From contig CM061047.1 in the NCBI GenBank assembly GCA_030762985.1, positions 27,336,227 through 27,400,226 on the forward strand: 64,000 bases of DNA. The letters are read 5' to 3'. Positions within the stretch are counted from its first letter, which is position 1. Every line of letters begins with the position of its first letter. Under the pieces are notes generated by a model that did not search any database, had not been told where the DNA came from, and saw only the letters and a list, made by a program, of their open reading frames with translations. Below, piece by piece: positions 11,226 through 22,689 of the stretch. This DNA comes from Adelphocoris suturalis (Eukaryota > Arthropoda > Insecta > Hemiptera > Miridae). The translations under genes and the position numbers were made by a program.

Positions 11226-11362
11226 GATGCGTAATAAGCTCCTGATCAAAAGCCAGCGAAAGTTTAGTTAATTTCTTTTACGGATTTGTAAAGGGTCCTT
11301 CTTTCAATGAGTGAACAAGCTTCCGGAAGACAATCTAAATTGTTATAATAATTTCTAAACTG

Positions 11363-11520
11363 GTGCCAAGCGATACCTCATTCAACGCCAATCGCTGGCC
11401 ATTCAGCGGGGCAATGCCACGAGCGTCCTGGGGACCCTGCCCTCTTCGTCATTGCTGGAGGAGGTCTTCTACCTCTAAAGCCCAAGAAAACACCGTGATA
11501 CTTAATATAAATTTATCTAT
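11363..11520 (+). other. GC-richer island, unidentified; possible LINE fragment
   Basis: A GC-richer stretch between AT-rich flanks. One frame reads 'AKRYLIQRQSLAIQRGN' and then 'LGTLPSSSLLEEVFYL' before a stop, which has the flavour of a degraded polymerase C-terminal region, but I cannot assign it to a family. It ends next to a family A copy. It may equally be an exon remnant. Confidence 0.25.
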
Positions 11521-12640
11521 TATATATATATATATATATATATACCTAATTATTTATTTATATATGTGTCATTCCAGACAATAACTCTCCTTAGGTTGAG
11601 ATAAAAATTCCGTTCTTCCGCCAAAAGAGCAAGCTTTCCAAATGAAAGGATGAGTTCGTTGGACCGCACTTTTTGAGCACATTAAATTAGTCAAATTTCA
11701 AAAAATGTGCTAACAAATCACTAAAAATGGCTAAAAACGGCTAACAATAATTAAAATTATATTTTCCGTAGAATATTGCTCAAATAAAGTTTATTAACTA
11801 TAGAATAGAACATTCAAAAATGTATGTACAAAATAATGCTAAAACATGTACTTAAATTTCATTAAAATTTTCTAAAAAATGGATAATAACTGCAAAAAAG
11901 CTAAAACTCGAAAACCTGTTCTTGAATAGTAGATCATTATTCAGAATACGTTTTTTGCCATAAAATTAATAGTTAACAATTTCCTTGAGCTCAAAAAGCT
12001 CAAATTTGAAAACAATTTAACATTATACACACCTCAAAACCTTTAAGGGATCACTTTTCCTTGTAGACGCCAATGACCCCAGAACAATCGGAAAAAGTTC
12101 ATATTATATATTATCATGATTAGGTACCTAATGGAGATGGGATGCACCCTATTCTTTTTGTTCTTCCTCAAACGTGGAGAAAGACCAGCGATCTCAAGCT
12201 CCGACTTGAGCCAAAACAGAATGAATTGCACTCCTTCACGGTTATTAGCTCTGATCCGTGAACGGAATGAGATATCGCAAATCTGGCTTCACCATTGTGT
12301 TCAGCACTAAAAAATCTTTGAAATGAAGCGCTTTCGGCAGAAAATGGAAAAATTGTTTTCTTAGTAAACAAAAAAAAAAAAAAAAATGCTCAGATTTCAT
12401 TCTGTTTTGGCTCAAGTCGGAGCTTCATATCGCTGGTCATTCTCAGTGTTTGAGAAACAACAAAAAGAATAGGGTGCATCCCATCACCATTAGGTACATA
12501 ACCATGAAGTATATTGTGAACTTTGTCCGATTTATCTGGGGTCTTTGACGTCTACAAGAAAAAGTGATCCTTAATTCTTTTGAGGTGTGTACAATACGAC
12601 AATTTACGAAAATTCGCTTATCCGATCTTGCTGCATGACT
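11520..12640 (-). repeat. Family A element split by a nested fold-back insertion
   Basis: The minus-strand element begins near 12640 ('gtttcagtcatgcagcaag'), continues through 'agcgaattttcgtaaattgtcgtattg', is interrupted at 12028-12589, resumes as 'aatgttaaattgttttc' and reaches 'ctcatcctttcatttggaa' and the (TA)n tract at 11520-11543. The sequence left and right of the insert joins exactly into the consensus seen in other copies ('caatttaacattatacaatacg'). Confidence 0.75.
12028..12589. mobile_element. Fold-back MITE, 562 bp, inserted at TA within family A
   Basis: The ends are 'cacacctcaaaa' and 'ttttgaggtgtg', flanked by TA on both sides (12026-12027 and 12590-12591). The inverted arms extend inward for about 195 bp (to about 12220 and from about 12394), with landmarks 'gatcactttt', 'gatgggatgcaccctattc' and 'gacttgagccaaaacagaatga'. 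The central loop holds a poly(A) run at 12369-12386. The empty site in other family A copies contains one TA, so the TA is duplicated on insertion. That is the habit of Tc1/mariner-class elements. It encodes no transposase and must have been moved in trans. Confidence 0.85.
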
Positions 12641-12789
12641 GAAACTTTTACCTATTGTTATCGAAATTAGAAGAAAGTAGAATTTCCTCTTCACATCTGA
12701 TGTTGTTGGAACCAAAATATCGTCCACTATATCATTTGGCGTCCGATTTCTTATACTTATACGATTTCTTATTGTTGACAATATTTTTT

Positions 12790-13075
12790 ATTTTTTTATT
12801 TTCAGACTGTTTTTATCCGCTCTTACAAAGGGGTCATCGCTGTGTTCCTTGTAGCAGAATGCGGCGATGCTTTGCTTTGCTTGCCTTGATTATTATTTAT
12901 CCCCCTTCCGAGCTGCCAGTGGAGTCCGTGATGGCAATCCGTTTAGTGAAGGACGGTCAACATGACTCCCCTTAGGGCCGTGCTGGTTGCAGTGTACGAG
13001 TATACCTTTGACACCTTGTTCATTCGTGCCGGTTGAGACGCGGCTTAAATTCTAAAATTAGAAAAAATTATAATA
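12790..13075 (+). mobile_element. 3' tail of an I-like LINE (copy 2)
   Basis: Shares 'tttttatccgctctta', 'ggtcatcgctgtgttcc', 'ctgccagtggagtccgtgatg', 'cgtttagtgaagga' and the end 'gacgcggcttaaa' with the tails at 9255-9545 and 42080-42400. It is non-coding and 5'-truncated, and is followed by AT-rich sequence. Confidence 0.7.
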
Positions 13076-13837
13076 ATATTGTCGTTGCATCGCTCGGAAA
13101 GTAATTAAAAAAAAACAAAAACAAAAAAAACTACGTAACGAACAGTCAGGCAGAACATACACACGCATAGACAAATGTTCGTCAATTATCTAGATTTAAT
13201 AATTTGGGAAATTGCCTGTTAATAAATAAATAAATAAAACTACACAGAACACAACATCAACAACTGGATCTGACATGGAGGGACAAAAGAGGACATAAAG
13301 GACCGCCGAATTACGTCCATGCTTCTCACTAATACTATCATTGCGTAATCTGTCGATACGCTGCTCATGCGTTAAATTAGTTTGACCATGGATCTCCCAC
13401 ATGTCTTCCTCGTTGCTACACAGTATCCAAGGAAATTCTATAGCTCGTCTTTACCGATTGGTTACACAAATAAAAACTAATACGAGTATACGCGTTGTGG
13501 GTATAACAAAGACCGAGTGATAGTGTTAAAAATCTTGATAGTTGACCAATATCGTAGTCACCTCGTTCAAGTGCAACGGTTACTTAGTGCTTTTATTTAC
13601 TACTATAAAAATGGGAAGCCGTTGTTGTTTGATTATGTAAATTTCACGGCGCCTCTGCACCGCTCGCGATACTCGTCCAATCAATCACAAGCTACTTGAA
13701 AAAAACCATCATTAAGTCGAGAAATATTCCCATTAGGAAAACCAACCTACCTGATCGACTACTGTTTTATGTTCAAGAACGGCACCACGGGAAACGTGAC
13801 TCTTGCATAATTCAATCAGTTTAGAGTCCATCTCAAA
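13076..13837. other. Unassigned sequence
   Basis: Contains short A-rich runs (13110-13130) and a (taaa)n patch near 13220. No supported gene. Confidence 0.4.
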
Positions 13838-14165
13838 AAAAAAAAAAAAGTTCCAGTCATGCAGCATGACCGTATGAGCAAATATTCGTAAGTTATCGTA
13901 TTGGATTATGTTACGTTGTTCTGAAATTTGAGCTCTTTGAAATAGTTAATAACCAATTTTATGGCAATAAAATACGATCTAAATGATATTCTGCGACTCA
14001 AAAAAGATTTGGAAATGTTATCTTTTTTAGGGACCTTTGAAATTCAGGTAAACTTTTCTGCATAATTTTTTGCACACATTTTATAATGTTCTAGTTTACT
14101 GTTGATAAACTTTTTTTCACTAAAATTTTGCTGAAAAATATAAATTTAACTATGTTCAGGACCAC
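13838..14165 (+). repeat. Family A element, 5' half
   Basis: Starts with an A-run and 'agttccagtcatgcagcatgaccgtatgagc', then 'aaatattcgtaagttatcgtattg', 'aaatttgagctctttg' and 'aattttatggcaataaaa', through to 'aatataaatttaac'. The second half with the (TA)n tract is absent. Confidence 0.7.
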
Positions 14166-14169
14166 CTTC

Positions 14170-14850
14170 TGGTGCTTCTCCGAAACTCCTGGAGCGAATT
14201 TTATGAAATTTGGCTCAAAAACCATACATCGGCCGGGGATGTACCAGTAACATCGGCATGGATTTTGATCACCCCTAAAGGGTAGTAATTAAGTTAAGTG
14301 GTTGTGAAATCAAAACACAGTCGAACGCGCCTAATAATTTCCGACGAACTCATCAGCTGATATAATTCCAATGGAATTCTGACCTCGCGAAATCGAGTTT
14401 ATAGAACCTCTTGTAGGATGGTCTAGTGACGCTATGGTTGGTGTTTTATTTAATCTCATAAATTTTGAGTTGGGGTGTGGGGGGGGGGGGGGGGGGTTTG
14501 GGCTGAGGGTGGGTTACCTATTCGTAAATTTTGTTATACTTAGATCAGGAAGACTAGTGAAACGGGGTTGTACTAATTAACTGCACCACTTTTCCCTCTG
14601 CAGGTTCCTATATCTACGTAGGCATATTGATGACCAAGTCAGACTTCCGCCCGACACCAAGTAATTGCATTTCGCGTTATTGGTTTCAAAGGTGCGTTAT
14701 ACTAAACGGCCCGTGAAGCTAATTTCTTCCATAATAAACTACGGAGTTGAAATTTCAAATGGAGTTTCTTTGGGATATTTGAAATATAGGTAATTTCAGT
14801 GCACGTAGGTAGCCATGCAGTTGGTTAGTATGGAAGAGCTCTGGTCGGCT

Positions 14851-14891
<41 letters not shown>

Positions 14892-15880
14892 ATGGATATG
14901 TTTTTGGGCTGGGGGTCATTCTAAAATTTGCGTAACGACACCAAAATTTGTGACGACCCGGCACTTTAGATTATTATTAACTCGAAAAGTGAAGGCTAGG
15001 TAGAATTTCTATTGATTTTTCACGTACAACCAATGAGTTACTAGGGAAGAGTAACTCCCATAGTTTTCATAGTAGGGAAATCGTTCGCCACTTTTTGGAA
15101 TGCTCTTATTTTATCACATTTCATGACCCCTACTAAGCCATTTTAGTGTCAAGGAAAGCTGATTTATTACTCTAAGTTATAAACTAATATTGTTTTGTTA
15201 CCATAATGGAATAATCTTGTGAAAAGAAGGCACTAAATGGTTGGTATACAATTAAGTAGTAGGTACCTACTGGTAAGCAGTAGGTACTAGACATATCCAT
15301 GATCTTTTGTTTTTCCCATCAAGGGAGAAATTAAAATGCTTGAATTTTTAATAATATAATTTCTTCCCACAGCTTGAAATTGTCATCAATTCTACGTAAA
15401 TATGTAATCTAAGTAAGAAGGAATGCCTAGAAATATCGGGCGGGCGTGTGGAAGATAAATTGACTGGGGGGGGGGGGGGGGGGGGGGGGGGGTATAACGG
15501 AAAAGTACCAAAACTTGTTCTAAATAATATTCTGAAATTGTTTTCAAAATGTTTCGACACTATTAACAAGCGTAAAATTGTGGAGTCCTGATGCTGTGAA
15601 GGTGTAAACTTTTGAGAGGAGATAAGCACCAAGTTTTGATTTTATACAATATACGGCGTTTAGCAATTAGAGACCAATGATCTGTGTAGAAGCTACCTAA
15701 TATAGAAATACCTAATAATCTTTGTGTTATAATTAGCAGCGTTTATATTTTAAACGTTCCTGCTAAATTTTGGTTCTGCGTCTGTCGGTCCGTGTTCCCG
15801 CTAATCCTTTAACGAGCAAAACATTTTCTGGGTGTGTTCAGGTTACGGATAGAATAGACAGTGCCTTATGCGAGACCACT
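14170..15880. other. Unassigned sequence with homopolymers
   Basis: No gene is supported. It contains poly-G runs at 14479-14496 (18) and 15466-15492 (27) and a T-run at about 14852-14887. Open frames across these runs (Gly, Lys or Pro repeats) are artefacts. Confidence 0.45.
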
Positions 15881-15889
15881 GGATAAATA

Positions 15890-16330
15890 GTAGCATCTGC
15901 GCATGCGCAAGGGTAAAATCTTTGCAACACTCCAAAATTCTGCTATTTACATCCAACTTTAGTGACATTTCCAGATATTGGAGACTGGACAGTTCTATAT
16001 GAGTTTCATTGCCTCCTGATCAATAGTAGCCTCTGCGAATGAAAACGAAAAATGAAACAAAACGACGTAAAACCTTTGAAACTCTCACAATTCCTACAAG
16101 TGTTGTCTAGAATCTGTGTCTAGGTGTCGATAGTTCCCTATGAATTCCGTTTTTTATTTAATTTAATTTAATTTTTAATTATATGTGTATCAACCCTATT
16201 CTTATACCTATTTATTTGTATAATGATTGTCGGCATTTCACGTCACGACAACTGTTAATTAAATCCCAACTGCTACCTGATAATAGGTATTTTCTGCGCA
16301 CGCGAACGTAAAACCATAATTACTCTGCTT
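15890..16330. repeat. Degenerate dispersed repeat with 'gcgcatgcgca' motifs
   Basis: Contains 'agtagcatctgcgcatgcgcaagg', 'agtagcctctgcgaatg' and 'tctgcgcacgcgaacgtaaaacc' at intervals of about 130-250 bp. These resemble family B and the units at 27130-27500. No reading frame. Confidence 0.4.
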
Positions 16331-16494
16331 CGATGCTTCTACTATCAAGATAATTAGATAATTTTTATTCAGTAATCTATTCTTTCCACAGTTTCTTCTA
16401 ATTATACATCTATGAAACCATATGTAAACTATATATTTTCTGAATCGCTTCTACATTAGATTCATCAATCAATACAATAATTTTATGGACGCTT

Positions 16495-16914
16495 ATGGGC
16501 GAGAAAACTTTGTGCGACCCACAACTTGGGAAACGTTTTAAATTTGTGAGACACCTACTTCTTATCTTTACCGAATGGTTTCCCTTGTTTATCGAACTGC
16601 GCAGAGGATCATTAGTTGCACGTTCATTAATTCACGAAGTTAAGTACCAATTAACTGAATATCGGCAGTTGTTCTAAAATGATAATATTCTGGATATTGG
16701 TAAAATATATTTCAACACATTCTTGGAAAGAATTTTGCTAGATGAATCTGCCCATAAAACCAGTAACGAAACGGAAGAATGGAGAAGATTGACAGGAAAC
16801 GTTATTGTAGCCACCGCCACGCCATCTGTTGATTCTTCTCTCAACCATACAGACCTTTCACGTCCTCCATCCTCCGAATCTCAGGGAATTCATGTTACAA
16901 TTATTCAATAAATG
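16495..16914 (+). CDS. Uncharacterised open stretch of about 140 codons with one internal TAA
   Basis: Two frames (16495-16677 and 16678-16914) are the same reading frame separated by a single TAA at 16675-16677. The first part is basic and hydrophobic (HLLLIFTEWFPLFIELRRGS, then a charged segment ending TEYRQLF). The second is polar and acidic (LLDESAHKTSNETEEWRRL, then a Ser/Pro-rich tail). No domain is recognised. The start shown is not supported by any context and no splice signals were confirmed. It could be a decayed gene copy or chance; in AT-rich DNA two such open runs in phase are unusual but not decisive. Confidence 0.2.
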
Positions 16915-17571
16915 ATCGGGAAATCTTCACTAGCTCTTCTAAAATGATCTTCATACGTTCGAGCCTATCAATCAATCAGTAAGGATTTTCGGCTGGCAGG
17001 TGAATACTGAATTTTTTTTTACTGAGAATATTAAGGGTTTTTACTCTTTCGTAACATTAAAATTAAATTAAATGTAATTGAAAATTACTTAAAGAAAGCT
17101 TAACGAGTTTATTAGCTCGTATAACTTTGGAGATCGTTACTTAGGTAGGCTTGGTTGTCAAAACCGGTACCTATTACTTAATATTTCTCTGGACTCGAAT
17201 TTCCTAGATAGGTAAGTACTTACCACTTTTTAAATAAATATTTTTCATTCAGATTTTTGGCTCAGTATCGATGATGGGATTGATCACAATGTCTATCCTG
17301 ATTTATACTAGTGATAGAAGATACGAAGAAAGTGTTGGTTGCTCATAGCAGATATTTAGGTGACACAATGGACTTTGACAATTTCAAAATTGTAGGAAGA
17401 GAATCTAATTTGCTAAAAGAATATTTTTATAAATTAATGGTTAAGTTAAAAAAATTCAATTTTAATTAACTTCCGAAAAGACGCTCAAAACTTGAACAAA
17501 ATTTACTCGTATTTGATTCAGGGACTCTATATTTATAATTACCATCACCAGCGAACTAGGTAAAACATGCG

Positions 17572-18066
17572 GAAAAAAGTTCCAGTCATGCTGCATGATC
17601 ATATGAGCGAATTTTCGTAAATTATCGTATTGTATGATGCTAAATTCTTTTGAAATTTGAGCTTGTTGAGTGCAAAGAAATTGTTAGCTATTAATTTTGT
17701 GGCAAAAACGTATTATAAATAATAATCTGCTATGCAGAAAGAGATTTTGGATTCTTATCTTTTTGAAGTTTCTATAAATTTCTAGAAGTAAATTTCAATG
17801 AAACATAATTGAATTTTTCAGCATAATTTTGAACATAAATTTTTTATTATTCTATTTTACAGTTAATAAACTTTATTTGAGCAATATTCTGCTAAAAATA
17901 ATAAATTTAACACTTTTCAGTAGTTTTTAGGTAGTGCTTTTTTTTTCAGCACACGTTTTGAAATTTTACCAATTTAATGTACTAGAAACTGGCTAACGTA
18001 CTCATCCTTTCATTTAGAAAGCATGATGTTTTGGCTCAAGAACGGAATAAATAAATAAATAAATAA

Positions 18067-18140
<74 letters not shown>

Positions 18141-18260
18141 AAGCGTGACACTCTAGGATTCGTTTCAGAATGGCTCAAAACGGATTTCAACGAAGAAAAT
18201 GTAGCAAAGGGAATATTGACTAGAAATTTGTCTCTAAAAAATAATTATATAATTATTGAA
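17572..18260 (+). repeat. Family A element with long (AT)n tract
   Basis: It begins 'aaaaaagttccagtcatgctgcatgatc', then 'atgagcgaattttcgtaaattatcg', and continues through 'aatttgagcttgttgagtg', 'aactttatttgagcaatattctgct' and 'actcatcctttcatttagaaagc'. The (taaa)/(AT)n tract is at 18050-18136, followed by 'gaaaaagcg...ctaggattcgtttcagaatg'. The far end loses similarity after 'cggatttcaacgaagaaa' near 18200. It is non-coding. Confidence 0.8.
18071..18136. repeat. (AT)33 microsatellite
   Basis: An uninterrupted AT dinucleotide run inside a family A element, at the position where other copies carry shorter or compound runs. Confidence 0.95.
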
Positions 18261-18389
18261 TAGATATGATAGCAAAATACATGTATAAATGTCAATTTTT
18301 ACTGCTAACACGGAAAAAATCGTGGCATGGATATGTCTGTTTGTTTTTCTATACATATTCCAAATTATAGATGCGAAATGAACCATGAA

Positions 18390-18670
18390 AGGGGATAAAC
18401 ATCCATGTCAAAATGTCTCAATTAAATTGGCTCAGTCAGCTGATCAGAAAAGACACAATCAATTCAATCGTCTCTTAGTGTCCCAGAGAGTCTCCATATC
18501 TAATTTCAACTTCCTAGGATGAACAGGAGAGAATTTAGCTCACTCAGCTCATTAGGAAAGAGCCAATAGTTGCAATGGTCTCATAATTTCAGCTTCAGAG
18601 ATTAAATACGATATAAATCAACAGCTTTAGGAGCCCATCAGCTGATCAGAGGTCTATGCATCGTCTAGTA
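18390..18670. repeat. Degenerate short repeats (family C)
   Basis: Imperfect repeats of 'gctcagtcagctgatcagaaaag', 'tctaatttcaacttcctaggatgaacagg' and 'cccatcagctgatcagagg', similar to 4780-5110 and 26350-26570. No gene. Confidence 0.4.
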
Positions 18671-19244
18671 CCTACTGCTTTCAAGTATCTACTACTCAAT
18701 AGTATACCCACCATGTACCTAATACCTTCTTTTCACATAATTAGTTCTTAGTAATTAGTCCTAATTTAACCTTGCAATAAATAAATTGTAAATGAAAACT
18801 TTCAAAAAAGTTAAATTGGTTTTTCAGAGTGGTTTCTCTGGTCGTTATTCGACGCTTCCCACTGCATTTCTTATTTGTATTGAAAGCTGTTGTATTTCCG
18901 ATGACAAACCATTTTGCTTTAGCACTTAAACGATATTGCATTGCTCCTCGAGCCCCTAGAAAGGTTGGCAGAGTTGATGGGCTATCTTTTATATTTATGC
19001 AAACAGGAGGTAACTCACGAAAACTTCATCTAAACGATTTGGGAAAAATGTCGAGAAACCGTTTACTTCCGAGTCTGACTGGATACCGCAAGAAAGCATC
19101 GTGATTTTACAAATTATTCAAATCCCCTTAAATATGAATCAGGGCTCATTTTCGGCAGTTATTTGGAGCATCTGTACAGATACCCGACACCAGAATTAAT
19201 TTGGTTTCGAATTTTTCTGTCTGTCCACTAATGACCCTGAAACC

Positions 19245-19895
19245 GAGCATGTTCGTATGAGCGAATTTTCGTAAATTATCGTATTGTATAATGTTAAATT
19301 GTTTTTAAATTTGAGCTTTTTGAATGCAAGGAAATTGTCAACTGTCAATTTTGAAAGAAAAAACGTATTCTAAATCTCCTATTCAAATAAAGGTTTTGAA
19401 TTTTTAGCTTTTTTGCAGTTTTTATCGATTTTTTAAAATTTGAGTGAAATTTAAATACTTTTTTCAGCATAATTATGTACATAAATTTTTGAATGTTATA
19501 TTTTATAGTTAATAAACTTTATTTGGGCAATATTCTACCAAAAAATATAAATTTAACAATTATTAGCCATTTTCTGTGATTTTTTTAGTACATTTTTGAA
19601 ATTTGACTAATTTAACGTGCTCAAAAAGTTCTAGCCAACGAACTCATCCTTTCATTTTGAAAGCTTGATTTTTAAGCGCAAGAACGGAATTGTAATCTCA
19701 ATCCTAAGAAGAGTTATCGTCTGGAAGGACACATATAAATAAATAAATAAATATATGAAAAAGCGTTAAACTCTAGGATTCGTTTCAGAATGCCTCAAAA
19801 CGGATGTCAATCTTGACATTTTTCAAAAATTTTGATTTTAAAGTTTCCGAACCATTGCAATAGTTAATTTTCTACAAAAATTCGCTAAAAATTCC
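19245..19895 (+). repeat. Family A element, both ends present
   Basis: Runs from 'atgagcgaattttcgtaaattatcg' (19257) through 'tttgaatgttatattttatagttaataaac', 'ctcatcctttcattttgaaagc', a short (taaa)n(ta) tract (19737-19756), 'gaaaaagcgttaaactctaggattcg' and 'gaaccattgcaatagtta' to 'ctacaaaaattcgctaaaa'. The two ends form an inverted repeat of about 13-15 bp. This is the cleanest full-length copy, about 640 bp. Confidence 0.8.
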
Positions 19896-19907
19896 AAAAT
19901 AACGGAG

Positions 19908-20016
19908 GAGTACTCTTTCAACGGCCTGATGGTGATATCTTTACATCGAAAGCGCTCGCCCCTCTTTACTCGACTTGCTTGTGACGACGGACTCCTCCGG
20001 AAGGTGTGTAAATGAC
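19908..20016 (+). mobile_element. Short retroposon-like insert (109 bp) with 12-bp target duplication
   Basis: The insert is flanked by 'aaaataacggag' at 19896-19907 and 20017-20028. Its body ('cggcctgatggtgatatc', 'catcgaaagcgctcgcc', 'ctcgacttgcttgtgacgac', 'ctcctccggaagg') matches both arms of the inverted element at 33810-33985. A 12-bp duplication is more typical of LINE-mobilised sequence than of a cut-and-paste MITE. The pair 'CTGATGG...GAAA' resembles a hammerhead ribozyme core with one core base changed. It has no poly(A). Confidence 0.6.
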
Positions 20017-20189
20017 AAAATAACGGAGTTTATACCCTGAGTAAAGGCATACCTGAATAAAAATTCCTCTAAAGACTTCATATCAAATCAATTAGGTATG
20101 TTCTTTGAGCAGGCGTAAGAATCATTATTAGTTGGAAACTAATAATTTAATTACTACTTGGAAATAACGAACGAAGTGAGTTTCTACTT

Positions 20190-20520
20190 TGGCTCGGCTT
20201 GCATTTGTCAGCGTGTCTTCGTGCGTGCGTGTGTGTTCCGCGCAACAGGTCGCAATTTTGGAGCTATCAACTTAAATTTTTTTAGGTAGACTCTTTAGAT
20301 ATCCGGAATCAGCTGTATAGTTTTTGGTGACGATTCGATTACAGGAACATGTCGTCGGCGACCAAAAATGGAGTTTCGCGTCGTTTTCAATAGTTTTAGC
20401 CGTACATGATCGACTGAAACTACTACAGAGGTTTTTAAAGTTGTCGTTGATGGCAATACGACGTCTTCGTCGTGGCCGCTGACGTCTGTACAATGACCTC
20501 AAGTGATCGAAAATCGATTT
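20190..20520. repeat. Dispersed repeat D, copy 2
   Basis: A GT-rich start ('cgtgcgtgcgtgtgtg'), then 'ttccgcgcaacaggtcgcaattttggagctatc', 'tgtatagtttttggtgacgattcg' and 'gatcgactgaaactactac'. It is collinear with 10200-10530 and 28000-28330. Confidence 0.5.
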
Positions 20521-20668
20521 TGGTCTGCGAAATTTTGTGCATTACTCTAACTGAGTTGGATCGCTAGTCAGCGGGCCCACTTGTTTACCCTCGAAGCTCC
20601 TTGAGGCGATCAGGGATGTTTCCAACCTTGTCATTCATGACCAACAGTCACACAGAGTTTGCTTTTAT

Positions 20669-20914
20669 GGCATTTCCAAACCAAATTAAACTTTTTTCAA
20701 ACCAAATTAAACTTTTTCCAACCCGAATTAAACCTTTTCTAAACCAAATTGAACCTTTTCCAAACCAAATTAAACTTTTTCCAAACCTGAATTGGTGAGG
20801 AAAATTTTTAATTTGGTTTGGAAAAGGTTTACTTTGGTTTGGAAAAAGTTTAATTTGGTTTGGAAAAAGTTTAATTTGATCTAGAAAGGTTGTGTTTGGT
20901 CTGGAAATGCTATA
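20669..20914. repeat. 21-bp minisatellite arranged as a head-to-head palindrome
   Basis: About five units of 'ccaaaccaaattaaacttttt' run from about 20674 to 20790. After a short centre ('ggtgagg') about five inverted units ('aaaaagtttaatttggtttgg') run to about 20905. The outer sequence 'gcatttccaaacc' / 'ggtctggaaatgc' also pairs. Because 21 is a multiple of three, both strands read as seven-residue repeats (NQIKLFP-like), which is a by-product and not a protein. RNA from it would form a hairpin of about 115 bp. Confidence 0.9.
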
Positions 20915-21189
20915 AAATAATAGCACCGAAGGGGTCGGCTGGTTGGGTCCTGCCCTCGTCGTTTATTTTTGGTGGTAGATGATTTAGCACTGAATTTCAT
21001 CATTTTTGTACAGTAGCATTCAAGTTAGAAATTTTTGCACATTGCAACCCTAGAATTTCATTCAAAGTGTGAGTTTAGACTCTTCAAATCTGTGATGTCT
21101 AGCTCAGAGAATCGTTCATGAGATTATTGAGCGAGTAGAGTATTGAATAACCTTCCACTTTATTGGTACCGTATTATACTTTTTTCTTC

Positions 21190-22065
21190 ATGGAAATTCG
21201 TTTTGAGGTAGGTACTTTCTTGAAGTTTAACGCTTTTTCATTACTGTTACTCGGAACGTTGTCAAAAGAACGCCATGTCGTCAACTCCCCCACTTATCCC
21301 AGATCATGCCTTTTCTAAGGTAAGAACTCTTTCACTTCTCACTTGTGTGTATAGCAATATCTATTACTCATACCCCATTGATTTACATCTATTACCAAAT
21401 TGCTATCCTCACCGACCCTCACCCCCGTGCGGCATCTTCTTACCTATCATTGAATTATATATACAATATATCTCGACATCATATTAGTAAGAGAATCGTC
21501 CCTCATTATCTTTTCCTTGGAGCGCCATATAAAGAAATAGGTATTACAAGATTCCAATTGAAATATAGTATAAAATATATGATTCAGATTCTAAAAAATC
21601 CATTCGTTTGCGGAAAAATCAAGAATTCCAAAGGAAAGAATGAGTTCTTTTGGCAGCACTTTTTGAGCACAATAAATAAAGTGAAATTCCTAAAATTGAG
21701 CTAAAAAAATCCCAAAAAATGGCTAAAAATCATTCAATTTATATAGTTAAAAGGTTGTTTCTTAAATGAAGATTATCAACTATGAACTAGAGCATTATAA
21801 AATTTATGCACAAAACTATGTTGAAAAATGTACTTATATTTTATTAATATAAGCTAAAAAAATCGATTAAAATTGCAAACAATTCAGAATAACAATGTTT
21901 GAATAGGAGATTATTATTTAGAACAACTTTTTAGCCATAAAAATTGATACTTAATAATTTCTTTTTACTCAATTTTCGCAAATTTTGAAACAGTTTGACA
22001 TAAAGATATTATGATGAAAAGTCACTCATATGATCATGCTACATGACTGGAACTTGTCTAAAACG
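21190..22065 (-). repeat. Family A element (minus), with diverged or replaced middle
   Basis: The minus-strand start is near 22060 ('aagttccagtcatgtagcatgatcatatgag'). The part 22010-21600 is collinear with the family ('aaaaagtgctgcc', 'actcattctttcctttgg'). A second block at 21190-21245 ('gaaaaagcgttaaac', 'caaaacgaatttcc') is its far end. The 350 bp between (21250-21600) is not family sequence and holds no recognised gene. Confidence 0.6.
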
Positions 22066-22689
22066 TCCTTGTTCAATTCACATCATAGACCACAATTTTT
22101 TTTTCAAATTTACATAGGTAAATATATATTTTTTAAACAAAAAACCATAAACAACATTTCTTCTGGAGAGTAGGAGAGGAAGGTATCCATTCGGCTTTCT
22201 GCTTCTTCCTTCAAGAGTGAAAAACGCGTGTGTTTTTCCGCAAATGCACAATAACAAGCTGTTGATGCAATAGTCGTAAGTATCATAAAGGATGAACATC
22301 TGATAACTGAGCTGCAATCAATCAAAGGTCACCGAGGGATTTTGCGTTGGCGCCGGAACATGGGCAACTCGCAAATCTAATGTGCTGAAACTATTAGTTA
22401 CAAAATATACAAAAAAGGCTTTTCTGTCCTTAAATTGGTTTTTCGTTGTTCTCCCAGCAACTGGGGCTTCTTTGGGGAGATGATAAAATTAAACTCAAAG
22501 TAACAAGGTTAAAATTGTAAAATCTCTAACGTTATATTTTTGTATGAAAATAAAATTTAAAATTACCAGTTTATGAAAATCAAATTTAAATTTGTTTATC
22601 TTCATGGAGGCTCCTTATCTATTTGTTACATCAGCCAGGATAGGACGTGAACTAGTTCGAGCAAGTCGTTTAACTAAACCAGGGGTTCT

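Noticed and set aside
15348..15632. Frame with a proline run
   Set aside because: It is produced by the G27 tract on the opposite strand; no domain.
20601..20926. Open frames with NQIKLFP-type repeats on both strands
   Set aside because: They arise from a 21-bp minisatellite (multiple of three) and appear equally on both strands; no gene context.
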